Source: Candidatus Bathyarchaeum sp. (GTDB lineage Archaea; Thermoproteota; Bathyarchaeia; Bathyarchaeales; Bathyarchaeaceae). From it: a stretch of DNA of 8,502 nt. The position numbers and the translations under genes are program-made. The notes under the pieces are model-generated. The model worked only from the letters and a program-made list of their open reading frames with translations. It searched no databases and was not told the DNA's origin. Location of the stretch: contig PIXS01000239.1 in NCBI GenBank assembly GCA_003096255.1, positions 1 to 8,502 on the forward strand, read 5' to 3'. This document shows positions 1-5,664 of this stretch, one piece after another (positions within the stretch are counted from its first letter, which is position 1; every line of letters begins with the position of its first letter).

Positions 1-119
1 CTGGAAACAAAAACGAAACTCTGGAAGAGCTCTTTCTGAAGTTGACAAACGAAGAGACTGAAGTTGCTGACAAGACCCGCATCTTGGGGGATGTTTTCCT
101 AAAGAATGAAGCTCCTTGA
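1..119 (+). CDS. ABC transporter ATP-binding protein, C-terminal end (partial)
   Basis: An open frame (codons from base 3) enters from the left edge and stops with TGA at 117-119. The visible 38 residues include TLEELFLKLTNEE, which resembles the extreme C-terminus of ABC-2 type exporter ATPases (the 'sLEdvFlkLT' segment after the nucleotide-binding domain). None of the catalytic motifs is in the window, so the call rests on this tail and on the membrane permease that follows. The stop lies 14 nt inside the next gene (ATG at 106), so the two are almost certainly translated together and form one transporter. The promoter lies outside the window. The substrate cannot be inferred. Confidence 0.7.
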   Translation, partial: GNKNETLEELFLKLTNEETEVADKTRILGDVFLKNEAP

Positions 120-1740
120 AGCTTGGCACCTAAGTCGCCTTCCCTACAAGGAGGTGGTGTTCAGGTCTATAGCGGAAGAAAGAGGTCGCATGTGGTGGGG
201 CGGCTTTGGCAGAGAACGCCTTGGCGGAGACGCACAAAACGACCATGAGTTAACCAAGAAGGCGTTGCGGATAGCCAAGTTCGACAAGTCGTTGGTGGCA
301 GTATTCAATGTCTTGGCTGCGATTATGCCCTTTATGGCACAGTTTTTTGGTTCCCCAATCATTGGCTTAACAAGTGCCATCGCCTTGAGTTTAGCTGTCA
401 CCTTCGGCTTTACGGCACTTTATGCGATTCAGACTCTCACATCCTTTGTTAGCCCTGAATCCTCAGCCCTGTTGTCTACTTTGCCGCTGGAGCAACGTGA
501 CTTTTCCTTGATTACATTGTTCTCTTTTGTTAGGTCCGTGGACTACATGGTTGTGGGAGCAATAATCAGTCAAGTTGTCATGGTAGCCTACTACACTATG
601 TCTCCCGTTGCTGTTTTGGTTATGTTTGGGGTTTCTGTGGTGAATTCGGTGCTTGCTGTTGCTGTTTCTCTTTGGTTCTCAAGAATGTTCACTCGCCATA
701 TGTCTCGTGGAGGACGCTCTAGAGGCACCACTGTTTTGCGTATGTTTTTCATTCTGATGTGGGGTTCACTGCTCATGGGCGTAAGCCTACTAATCAGTCT
801 GCCATGGTACATTGTGCCTTCTCTAGAAATGATGCTTCTTAGCCCCAACCAGCTTTCAACAACGCTCTTTTGTTTCTTGCATCCATTCTCCGCTGGCGTA
901 ACAATCGCTAACATCACTCAACCTGTCACAGCAGGCTCCATGTCACTAATTGCAGCCGTTTCCATGATTGTCTACGTTGTGGTTGCTGGGGTTGCAGGAA
1001 AATGGATACTAACAACAGTGAAGCGCGTATCCCATGGAATCGACGTCAAGAGCTCGGCGGCGACTACAACCGATTTTTCCATCAAAACGCACAGACCATT
1101 GTTTGGTTACGTCCTAAAGGACTTTAAGATAGCCTCAAGAAATCCTGCAACTGCCTTCTTTTTTGCTCTTCCTGTTCTGGAGACTGTTATCGTGTCCTTT
1201 ATGATCGCAAACTTTGAGGTTCTGCGAGCTTCTACACTCCTTGTTTCAACTTTCATGGGCGGAGTCTTTGTTTTGCTTATGCCTCTTGCCTTGTTGAGTG
1301 CAGAGGGAACAGGGCTGGAATACACCAAAACGTTGCCCATGAATGTTAACAGGATCATAACTTCCAAGACAATGATAGCCACGTTAACCTATGTTCCAGT
1401 GCCCCTTGTCTTGCTCGTGATGTCCTTCATAAAGCCCCTAACATCACCCCTCACATTGTTCATTCCATTCTTTGTCATACTGTCTGTAGCTTCAGCAAGC
1501 ATCTTCGAGATTCAGCTGTTCCTGAGCTGCGTAACCAGTGGAAAAATCGCTGCCATAATCCATGACCTAAAAAAACTAGTCGTCGGCGTAGCAACACTGG
1601 CTATCCCCTTAGCCGCATACGCTGCAGTTTTCCTCTTTTCTTCAAATCATCTGTTCGCGATTTTAGTTATGGGCACAGTGTCTGCTTTAGAAGTTGCACT
1701 GGCTCTTCATCTGCTCAAACGCAACAAAAACCTGAACTAA
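106..1740 (+). CDS. ABC-2 type transporter permease, two-part (544 aa)
   Basis: Polytopic membrane protein that should form the transmembrane channel driven by the ATPase ending at 119. A cytoplasmic N-terminus of about 60 residues, with an amphipathic basic stretch, is followed by roughly 12-13 hydrophobic segments near residues 62-82, 86-110, 146-168, 170-192, 210-235, 277-300, 352-370, 375-400, 425-445, 448-475, 488-510 and 515-537. Two halves are apparent. Each carries the ABC-2-like cytosolic turn, TLPLEQRDF at about 125-133 and TLPMNVNRI at about 410-418. The second half opens with LKDFKIASRNP (338-348), the usual start of an ABC-2 unit. The protein therefore looks like two fused six-helix domains, allowing one polypeptide to replace a permease dimer. 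The ATG at 106 overlaps the ATPase gene by 14 nt, and a GGGGGATG stretch lies just upstream. The start could be slightly different. The substrate is unknown; drug, lipid or polysaccharide export are all possible. Confidence 0.75.
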   Translation: MKLLEAWHLSRLPYKEVVFRSIAEERGRMWWGGFGRERLGGDAQNDHELTKKALRIAKFDKSLVAVFNVLAAIMPFMAQFFGSPIIGLTSAIALSLAVTFGFTALYAIQTLTSFVSPESSALLSTLPLEQRDFSLITLFSFVRSVDYMVVGAIISQVVMVAYYTMSPVAVLVMFGVSVVNSVLAVAVSLWFSRMFTRHMSRGGRSRGTTVLRMFFILMWGSLLMGVSLLISLPWYIVPSLEMMLLSPNQLSTTLFCFLHPFSAGVTIANITQPVTAGSMSLIAAVSMIVYVVVAGVAGKWILTTVKRVSHGIDVKSSAATTTDFSIKTHRPLFGYVLKDFKIASRNPATAFFFALPVLETVIVSFMIANFEVLRASTLLVSTFMGGVFVLLMPLALLSAEGTGLEYTKTLPMNVNRIITSKTMIATLTYVPVPLVLLVMSFIKPLTSPLTLFIPFFVILSVASASIFEIQLFLSCVTSGKIAAIIHDLKKLVVGVATLAIPLAAYAAVFLFSSNHLFAILVMGTVSALEVALALHLLKRNKNLN

Positions 1741-1762
1741 CTGTTTTCTGCAATCTACGAAC

Positions 1763-1768
1763 TTAAAT
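1763..1768 (+). promoter_or_regulatory. TATA box for trm5
   Basis: The sequence ACTTAAATG centres on TTAAAT. An archaeal start site about 26 nt downstream falls near 1791, right at the GGGAG that precedes the GTG start at 1801. This gives a short leader of about 10 nt. Inferred from sequence only. Confidence 0.5.
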
Positions 1769-1790
1769 GCCTCACAACCTCATTATTTTT

Positions 1791-1795
1791 GGGAG
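1791..1795 (+). promoter_or_regulatory. Ribosome binding site deciding the trm5 start
   Basis: GGGAG is complementary to the CCUCC at the 3' end of archaeal 16S rRNA and lies 5 nt before the GTG at 1801. It overlaps the alternative TTG at 1789, so it can serve the GTG but not the TTG. Confidence 0.5.
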
Positions 1796-1800
1796 CAACA

Positions 1801-2868
1801 GTGCCGAAATCAACCTGCTTGAAGGTTCCAAAAAAGTTGGGAGAACAAGCTATTCGTCTAGTTAGGGAGCTTAACCTCTTTAACTCAGAGTTGACTGTTC
1901 AGCAGCTCGAAGACAGCCTGTGCATACCCCTAATCACTGACCCCCCGCCTGTTGCCCTAAAGGAACTCGACAATGAACTGCAAGAATATGAGCTACTTGT
2001 TCACGACTTTGCTGAGCGAAAGAAACGCCATTTTACTCATCTTGATTTGCTTGCAGACAAACTGCCATCCGACCTGTTGGCTGCTGTTCCCCGAGCCATC
2101 GACTTCATAGGCGACATAGCAATAGTCGAAATTCCTCCAGAGCTTGCAGACTACAAACAGGCTATCGGAGAAACGTTGCTAAAAGCTCACAAGCAGACAA
2201 CCACAGTTCTAGCCAAGTCAGGTGCAGTTGGAGGTGTTTACCGCATAAGAGAGTTCGAGGTCATAGCTGGACCAGACAAAACAGTCACAGTCCACCGTGA
2301 GTATGGCTGCGTGTATCATGTTGACGTGGCAAAAGCCTACTTCTCTCCACGACTCTCCAGTGAACACAACCGAGTTGCCTCACAAGTAAAAGCTGGAGAA
2401 ACCGTTGTTGACCTTTTCGCTGGAGTTGGACCTTTTGCTATCCCAATCGCAAAAAACCAGAAAGATGTGCGGGTGTACGCGGTGGATGTGAACCCAGATG
2501 CAGTAGCTCTGCTGAAAAGAAACGTTGCAGTGAACCGCGCAGAAAAACAGGTTATTCCAGTTCTTGGCGACGCCAGAGAAGTAGTCAAAGAACAGCTGTT
2601 TGGGAAGGCTGATCGTGTCATTATGAACCTGCCCGAAACTGCCTACAAATTCGTGGATGTAGCATGCCAAGCCCTCAAAGGGAAGGGCGGCATTATGCAT
2701 TATTATGGTTTCATGAAGGTTTCAGACCCTCTAGAAGCAGCTAAATCTCGGTTAACCGAAGCAGTAAGCCTGTGCAACCGAAAAGTAAAGAATATTTTGT
2801 TGGCGAAACCTGTCCGAGAAGTTGCCCCTTACACTTGGCAAGTGGTTGTGGACGCAGAAATTCAGTAG
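1801..2868 (+). CDS. trm5: tRNA (guanine37-N1)-methyltransferase, Trm5 family
   Basis: Transfers methyl from S-adenosylmethionine to N1 of G37, next to the tRNA anticodon, which prevents +1 frameshifting. From the GTG start it is 355 aa, typical for archaeal Trm5. The N-terminal D1 region begins CLKVPKKLGEQ, like the start of other archaeal Trm5 proteins. The YRIREFEVIAG segment (about 147-157) lies in the linker region. YFSPRLSSEHNRV (about 180-192) carries the conserved Pro-Arg-Leu and the Glu thought to act as catalytic base. The Rossmann motif I is DLFAGVGPFAIP (about 204-215), and the motif IV equivalent is NLP (about 276-278). An in-frame TTG at 1789 would add four residues. The GTG is preferred because of the family N-terminus, the RBS and the TATA spacing. 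The 3' end overlaps the opposing DUF371 gene by 7 nt. Confidence 0.93.
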   Translation: MPKSTCLKVPKKLGEQAIRLVRELNLFNSELTVQQLEDSLCIPLITDPPPVALKELDNELQEYELLVHDFAERKKRHFTHLDLLADKLPSDLLAAVPRAIDFIGDIAIVEIPPELADYKQAIGETLLKAHKQTTTVLAKSGAVGGVYRIREFEVIAGPDKTVTVHREYGCVYHVDVAKAYFSPRLSSEHNRVASQVKAGETVVDLFAGVGPFAIPIAKNQKDVRVYAVDVNPDAVALLKRNVAVNRAEKQVIPVLGDAREVVKEQLFGKADRVIMNLPETAYKFVDVACQALKGKGGIMHYYGFMKVSDPLEAAKSRLTEAVSLCNRKVKNILLAKPVREVAPYTWQVVVDAEIQ

Positions 2869-3320
2869 TTTTCCACAGCTAACGTGACTTTAACTGTTTG
2901 GTTTGGATTCTTCAGTTTTTCAACAAGCTCTCTTGAGAAGTCGATTGCAGCTTTGTCTGCCCTAATCGCCAATGTTCTGCCACACACGTAATCGCTCTTT
3001 CTCACCACCAAATCTGTGCGGTGGGTAAATTGTAGTTGTGGGCTTCCCTCTGCCCTGATTGTTTCCTTCAGTTCGTCTGCCTCAACCGTTACCGTTATTC
3101 GTGCTCCCTCTTTTCTTGCAGCTTCCTTGAATTCAGGAGGCAAATCCGCTGCTACTTTTGTTGATTTTACAGCTACTATGCAGTCGCCCTGCTTTGTGAG
3201 AGTCGCCTCTTTTGTGACCTCAAAAGTTGTTTTGTGGGTTGACAGCACATTCTTGTGCCCGCGTGCAGAAAAGACAACCGTTACAGAATCCGTGCCCGAC
3301 AACCTGCTTTGCTTCTCCAT
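2862..3320 (-). CDS. DUF371 family protein (152 aa)
   Basis: Matches the archaeal DUF371 family as I recognise it, a compact protein of unknown function and about this length. Visible family-like signatures are FSARGHKNVLSTHKTTFE (17-34), LTKQGDCIVAV (41-51), ADLPPEFKEA (58-67), and a C-terminal block with RKSD (107-110), RTLAIRADKAA (115-125) and a helix containing SRELVEKLKNP (129-139). It has no signal peptide or membrane segment, so it is probably cytosolic. The ATG at 3320 follows the stop of the upstream wHTH gene by 12 nt on the same strand, with no separate promoter visible, so the two are likely co-transcribed. No strong Shine-Dalgarno is seen. Its TGA (2864-2862) lies inside the 3' end of trm5. 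Function should not be guessed beyond the conserved Gly-Asp-Cys and Arg-Gly-His motifs, which could bind a ligand or metal. Confidence 0.85.
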   Translation of the reverse strand: MEKQSRLSGTDSVTVVFSARGHKNVLSTHKTTFEVTKEATLTKQGDCIVAVKSTKVAADLPPEFKEAARKEGARITVTVEADELKETIRAEGSPQLQFTHRTDLVVRKSDYVCGRTLAIRADKAAIDFSRELVEKLKNPNQTVKVTLAVENY

Positions 3321-3332
3321 TCAGTTACTGGG

Positions 3333-4292
3333 TTATTCTAGGACTTCTATGGAATCAACTTTTCCATCGCCGTCAAGATCAAATCCCTGAATTACAACCG
3401 CAAATTTTTCGTTGCCAAAATTTTTTAGTGCTTTTTTCCAGAATTTTGTGAGAGCCAGCACGCATGCTTTGGTTCCAATTGCTTTGTTGCCTGCGAGAAC
3501 AATCACTTTTTTGTTTCTGTTCCATGGGTTTTCTATTCTGGCTATCAGTCCCATGTTATCGGCGGTGTAAACTTTCTGGGTTTTTTCTGAAACTAGCCCT
3601 CCCAAGAGGAAGCCGTGCTCAGAGGGCATCATGTTGAAGCGTATAGGCAAAAACTCGTTGACTTCTTGGGTGATCAGGTTTGTTCCAGGTCCACCCACTA
3701 GGATGAGGTTGTTGCTTTCCTCTTTCTCTGCTTTCACGTCAACATCCAGCTTAATCGGAAAATCTTCAGGCAAATCCACTAACTGCCCCAAAAAGAGTGT
3801 CAAGAATGCGGCGTAGTGTCCATCTCTGGCTTTAGCCTTGAAGGGTCCATGAGGGTCAGGGCTTCCCACAACAATTTTTCCATCAAAAGCGCAGTCTTCA
3901 ATGAAAGGGCTCAGGAACTTTTTCATTTTCTCGTCTATGTTGGTGGCTGAGAACCCGTTTATCTTTTGGTAACCAAAAGGGAGTTCTATTCCCATGGCTG
4001 GAAAGGCGGCTTTGTAGTATTTTGCTACCGCTCCTTTCGTTTCTTCTTCCCTGACAACCTTTATTGCGCCAGCCTTCGCCAGTTTTCTGATGTGATAATA
4101 AACCTTCTGTTCGTGTAGTTGCAGTTTTCTGGCGACTTCCATGGGATACATTTCCTGTTCGCTAAGGAGTTGCAGAATTTTCCAGCTGAGTTTGTTCAAG
4201 ACGGATTTGAGTTTTTCAGGGTCTTGGAAAATAGCTATGTCTTTAACCATTAGTTGCGTGTTTTCGCTGCAGAGCAACCGTTTCTTTTTCAT
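3333..4292 (-). CDS. Winged-HTH protein with S-layer-like C-terminal domain and terminal EF-hand-type loop
   Basis: Numbered from the ATG at 4292 (319 aa). Residues about 34-95 form an ArsR-like winged helix: LSWKILQLLSEQE, then the recognition region MEVARKLQLHEQKVYYHIRKLAKAG, then a wing and KYYKA. Residues about 138-305 contain GKIVVGSPDPHGPF, RDGHYAAFLTLFLG, LILVGGPGTNLITQEVN, and VIVLAGNKAIGTKACVLAL. These resemble the outer or C-terminal domain of archaeal S-layer proteins, here without signal peptide or membrane helix. The end, DLDGDGKVDSIE (about 305-316), is a textbook calcium-loop pattern (D-x-D-x-D-G ending in E). It is probably a DNA-binding sensor of a small ligand or metal. TTG at 4307, ATG at 4301 and ATG at 4250 are alternative starts. 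4292 fits a leaderless transcript from the TATA box at 4316-4323. Its target is unknown; it could be its own divergent promoter region. Confidence 0.8.
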   Translation of the reverse strand: MKKKRLLCSENTQLMVKDIAIFQDPEKLKSVLNKLSWKILQLLSEQEMYPMEVARKLQLHEQKVYYHIRKLAKAGAIKVVREEETKGAVAKYYKAAFPAMGIELPFGYQKINGFSATNIDEKMKKFLSPFIEDCAFDGKIVVGSPDPHGPFKAKARDGHYAAFLTLFLGQLVDLPEDFPIKLDVDVKAEKEESNNLILVGGPGTNLITQEVNEFLPIRFNMMPSEHGFLLGGLVSEKTQKVYTADNMGLIARIENPWNRNKKVIVLAGNKAIGTKACVLALTKFWKKALKNFGNEKFAVVIQGFDLDGDGKVDSIEVLE

Positions 4293-4315
4293 ACTTGTCA
4301 TTTGCAACTCACTGT

Positions 4316-4323
4316 GTTATAAA
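4316..4323 (-). promoter_or_regulatory. TATA box for the wHTH-DUF371 unit
   Basis: On the minus strand this reads TTTATAAC, preceded by an A-rich stretch. A start site about 26 nt downstream falls at about 4293, on or beside the ATG at 4292, which suggests a leaderless mRNA and supports that start codon. Confidence 0.6.
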
Positions 4324-4653
4324 TATTTTTTTAGTGGTTGGCTGCTCCGGTGCCACGTGCCCGCGGCTTTTCCTGTTTTGCCCAATCTGTAGATTCTGGT
4401 GCAGTCGATGGTGTCTACGTTTTTCCCTTTTTTCTGTATGTGCCTTCAAGAGATTATTTTTTATTCGTTTGTGCTGTTTTTTGTTTTCGAAAATAAAACT
4501 CTGTTCTGAATGGGCTTTTATTGTGGCTTGAATAATGAACGACAAATACATAAAAGAATCTCATCCTTTTCGTTTATGATGTAATAAGAAATTGATTAAC
4601 TTATGAATTCATGGATTTAATAACTGGGCGGCTTCACATGATTTGATTTACGG
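4324..4653. other. Long intergenic region between divergent genes, no convincing gene
   Basis: About 330 bp without a supportable protein. It holds a GC-rich block at 4340-4367, containing CACGTG (4354-4359) and CCGCGG (4361-4366), inside an otherwise T-rich plus strand. It also holds a 12-bp inverted repeat AATCTGTAGATT (4384-4395), several T-runs up to 4490, a TATA-like AAATACATAAAA near 4544-4555, and a 10-bp palindrome ATGAATTCAT (4603-4612). An 80-codon minus-strand frame (4551-4309) runs across it, but its product is extremely Lys/Arg/His-rich and reflects base composition. An untranslated RNA or operator sites are possible but unproven. Confidence 0.4.
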
Positions 4654-4662
4654 TTAATTTTA
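4654..4662 (+). promoter_or_regulatory. Probable TATA box for the FUN14-like gene
   Basis: TTAATTTTA lies about 35 nt before the ATG at 4693. A start site 26 nt downstream would be near 4684, giving a very short leader. No Shine-Dalgarno is visible, which fits near-leaderless translation. Confidence 0.4.
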
Positions 4663-4692
4663 TTAGTTGCATAGGACCTAGAAAAAAATGGA

Positions 4693-5013
4693 ATGCTTGC
4701 CTTAACGCTTAATGAATCCTTTAGCCACATCCTTTTCCAGTTAGCCTTGGGTGGAATCGGCGGATTTTTGATAGGATATGCCCTAAGAAGAGTCCTAAAA
4801 GTTGCCTTGATTATCGGACTAGTTGTTTTTTTGTTAATAGTTTTGGCTTACGCAAACGTCATCGCTGTAGACTACAGTGGGCTATCCGAATCAGCATCAA
4901 GCATAGTTACTGCCATTAATCCGGCGCTAGACATGCTTACGCCTTTGTTTGCTCATATACCCTTTATAGCAAGTCTAATTTTCGGTCTGTTTCTTGGATT
5001 CGGAAGAGAATAA
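4693..5013 (+). CDS. FUN14-like small membrane protein (106 aa)
   Basis: Small integral membrane protein with three hydrophobic segments, near residues 15-33, 36-57 and 84-103. The segment GGIGGFLIGYALRRVLKVAL (20-39), followed by a helix and ANVIAVDYSGL (54-64), matches the FUN14 family pattern: a Gly-rich helix ending in GYa-KK/RR, a second helix, then a short loop with I-x-V/I-D/N. In eukaryotes FUN14 proteins sit in the mitochondrial outer membrane. Prokaryotic members have no established role. The ATG at 4688 is out of frame and stops after five codons, so the ATG at 4693 is the start. The gene stands alone and converges on the PH-like gene 41 nt away. Another small membrane protein family is the main alternative. 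Confidence 0.7.
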   Translation: MLALTLNESFSHILFQLALGGIGGFLIGYALRRVLKVALIIGLVVFLLIVLAYANVIAVDYSGLSESASSIVTAINPALDMLTPLFAHIPFIASLIFGLFLGFGRE

Positions 5014-5054
5014 CCTCTGTCCAAAAGTTTTGTGCCACTAGAGAAATTGGCTTT

Positions 5055-5459
5055 TCAGGTAAGCGGCTCTCTTCTGATATATTTCTGCATTTCTTGCCAT
5101 ATGGCTTTTACATCAGGCACCTTGCCCACTATCGGGTCCATCTTTTTGCTGTATGTTTCGATTCGTAGAACCCCTTTCCTTCGGAGCGTTCCTCTTTCGC
5201 CGTATTGCATTGTTCTGATGTCCTCGATTCTTTCTGCGATGATTCTGTCCCTTTTGACAAAAACTCCCCGTCGTCTATGAAGCAGTATTCTCGAATCAGT
5301 TATGTACAAGAAGAAGTTATCATTGAGGCTCTCGATTTTGCTGCTCTGAAATACTATGTTTTCTCCGGGTTGAAGGAAGTCTTTGAGCACCAAGCCGTTC
5401 TCCTTCATTTTTGTTGATTTTTTTGATTCATATTTCTTGTGGTGACGTGTTTTGGACAT
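5055..5459 (-). CDS. Small PH-like domain protein (134 aa)
   Basis: Soluble protein with a basic N-terminal tail (about residues 1-20, rich in Lys, His and Ser) followed by one domain resembling prokaryotic PH-like (bPH/YdbS-type) folds. LKDFLQPGENIVFQSSK (25-41) is the typical 'L-pGE-i' opening. FFLYITDSRILLHRR (49-63) is the characteristic strand pair with a T(D/N)-x-R-(I/L). ERIEDIRTMQYG (76-87) is the 'I-y-dI' strand. A closing helix is near VPDVKAIWQEMQKYI (114-128). No membrane segment is present. Such domains often bind membranes or protein partners, but no ligand can be named here. The start may be the ATG at 5459 or Met18 (5408), which would remove most of the basic tail. It is divergent from glmS, with the tandem repeats between them. 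Confidence 0.6.
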   Translation of the reverse strand: MSKTRHHKKYESKKSTKMKENGLVLKDFLQPGENIVFQSSKIESLNDNFFLYITDSRILLHRRRGVFVKRDRIIAERIEDIRTMQYGERGTLRRKGVLRIETYSKKMDPIVGKVPDVKAIWQEMQKYIRREPLT

Positions 5460-5475
5460 GTTTTTCTATAGTCCC

Positions 5476-5483
5476 CTATAATT
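5476..5483 (-). promoter_or_regulatory. Possible TATA box for the PH-like gene
   Basis: On the minus strand this reads AATTATAG. The implied start site (about 5454) falls a few bases inside the ATG at 5459, so the match with a leaderless start is only approximate. If the site is correct, Met18 remains possible as the true start. Confidence 0.3.
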
Positions 5484-5494
5484 GTAGTCATAAC

Positions 5495-5527
5495 GGTACT
5501 TGTGAGGTACCTGTAGCGTACCTGTGA
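5495..5527. repeat. Three tandem 11-bp direct repeats
   Basis: GGTACTTGTGA (5495-5505), GGTACCTGTAG (5506-5516) and CGTACCTGTGA (5517-5527) follow each other without a gap. The consensus is GGTACCTGTGA, with 1, 2 and 1 mismatches. The period is one DNA helical turn, so the copies face the same side of the duplex, as expected for a cooperative regulator site. The array sits just upstream of the PH-like promoter and about 45 bp upstream of the glmS TATA box. Confidence 0.6.
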
Positions 5528-5573
5528 CTGTTATAATTTTTTTTGTAATTCTAAAATGTGAATCCTAAAAATG

Positions 5574-5579
5574 TTTATA
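5574..5579 (+). promoter_or_regulatory. TATA box for glmS
   Basis: The sequence CCTAAAAATGTTTATAC contains an A-rich BRE-like stretch and TTTATA. The expected start site is about 5603, giving a leader of about 62 nt before the glmS ATG. This is longer than the other leaders in the window. Confidence 0.6.
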
Positions 5580-5652
5580 CACGTTCCGTCCATTTTTACT
5601 ACAGCCAGTACAAACGAATACAGTCAACCCTGTTAATTAGGCTGAAAAAAAT

Positions 5653-5656
5653 GAGG
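5653..5656 (+). promoter_or_regulatory. Ribosome binding site for glmS
   Basis: GAGG (within TGAGGA) lies 8 nt before the ATG at 5665 and is complementary to the archaeal 16S rRNA 3' end. It overlaps an out-of-frame ATG at 5651. Confidence 0.55.
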
Positions 5657-5664
5657 AATAAATT

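Noticed and set aside
3016..3390. Plus-strand frame opposite the DUF371 gene
   Set aside because: The minus-strand DUF371 protein matches a known family across its whole length; the opposite frame has no domain and is a shadow.
4340..4420. tRNA or structured RNA in the GC-rich block
   Set aside because: Only one arm of an acceptor-like stem (GCCGCGG) is present, no T-loop GTTCRA sequence, and only weak 5-bp pairing with wobble.
4309..4551. An 80-codon minus-strand frame in the divergent spacer, with a weak GGATGAG before its ATG
   Set aside because: The product is mostly Lys, Arg, His, Gln and Asn with no recognisable domain, it runs through the wHTH promoter, and it is explained by T-rich plus-strand composition.
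4570..4640. C/D-box sRNA candidate: ATGATGT near 4577 resembles box C
   Set aside because: No CTGA box D at a suitable distance and no flanking stem; the box C itself has a mismatch.
5603..5664. glmS ribozyme or riboswitch upstream of glmS
   Set aside because: The leader is only about 60 nt and lacks the pseudoknotted core seen in bacterial glmS ribozymes, which are not known in archaea.
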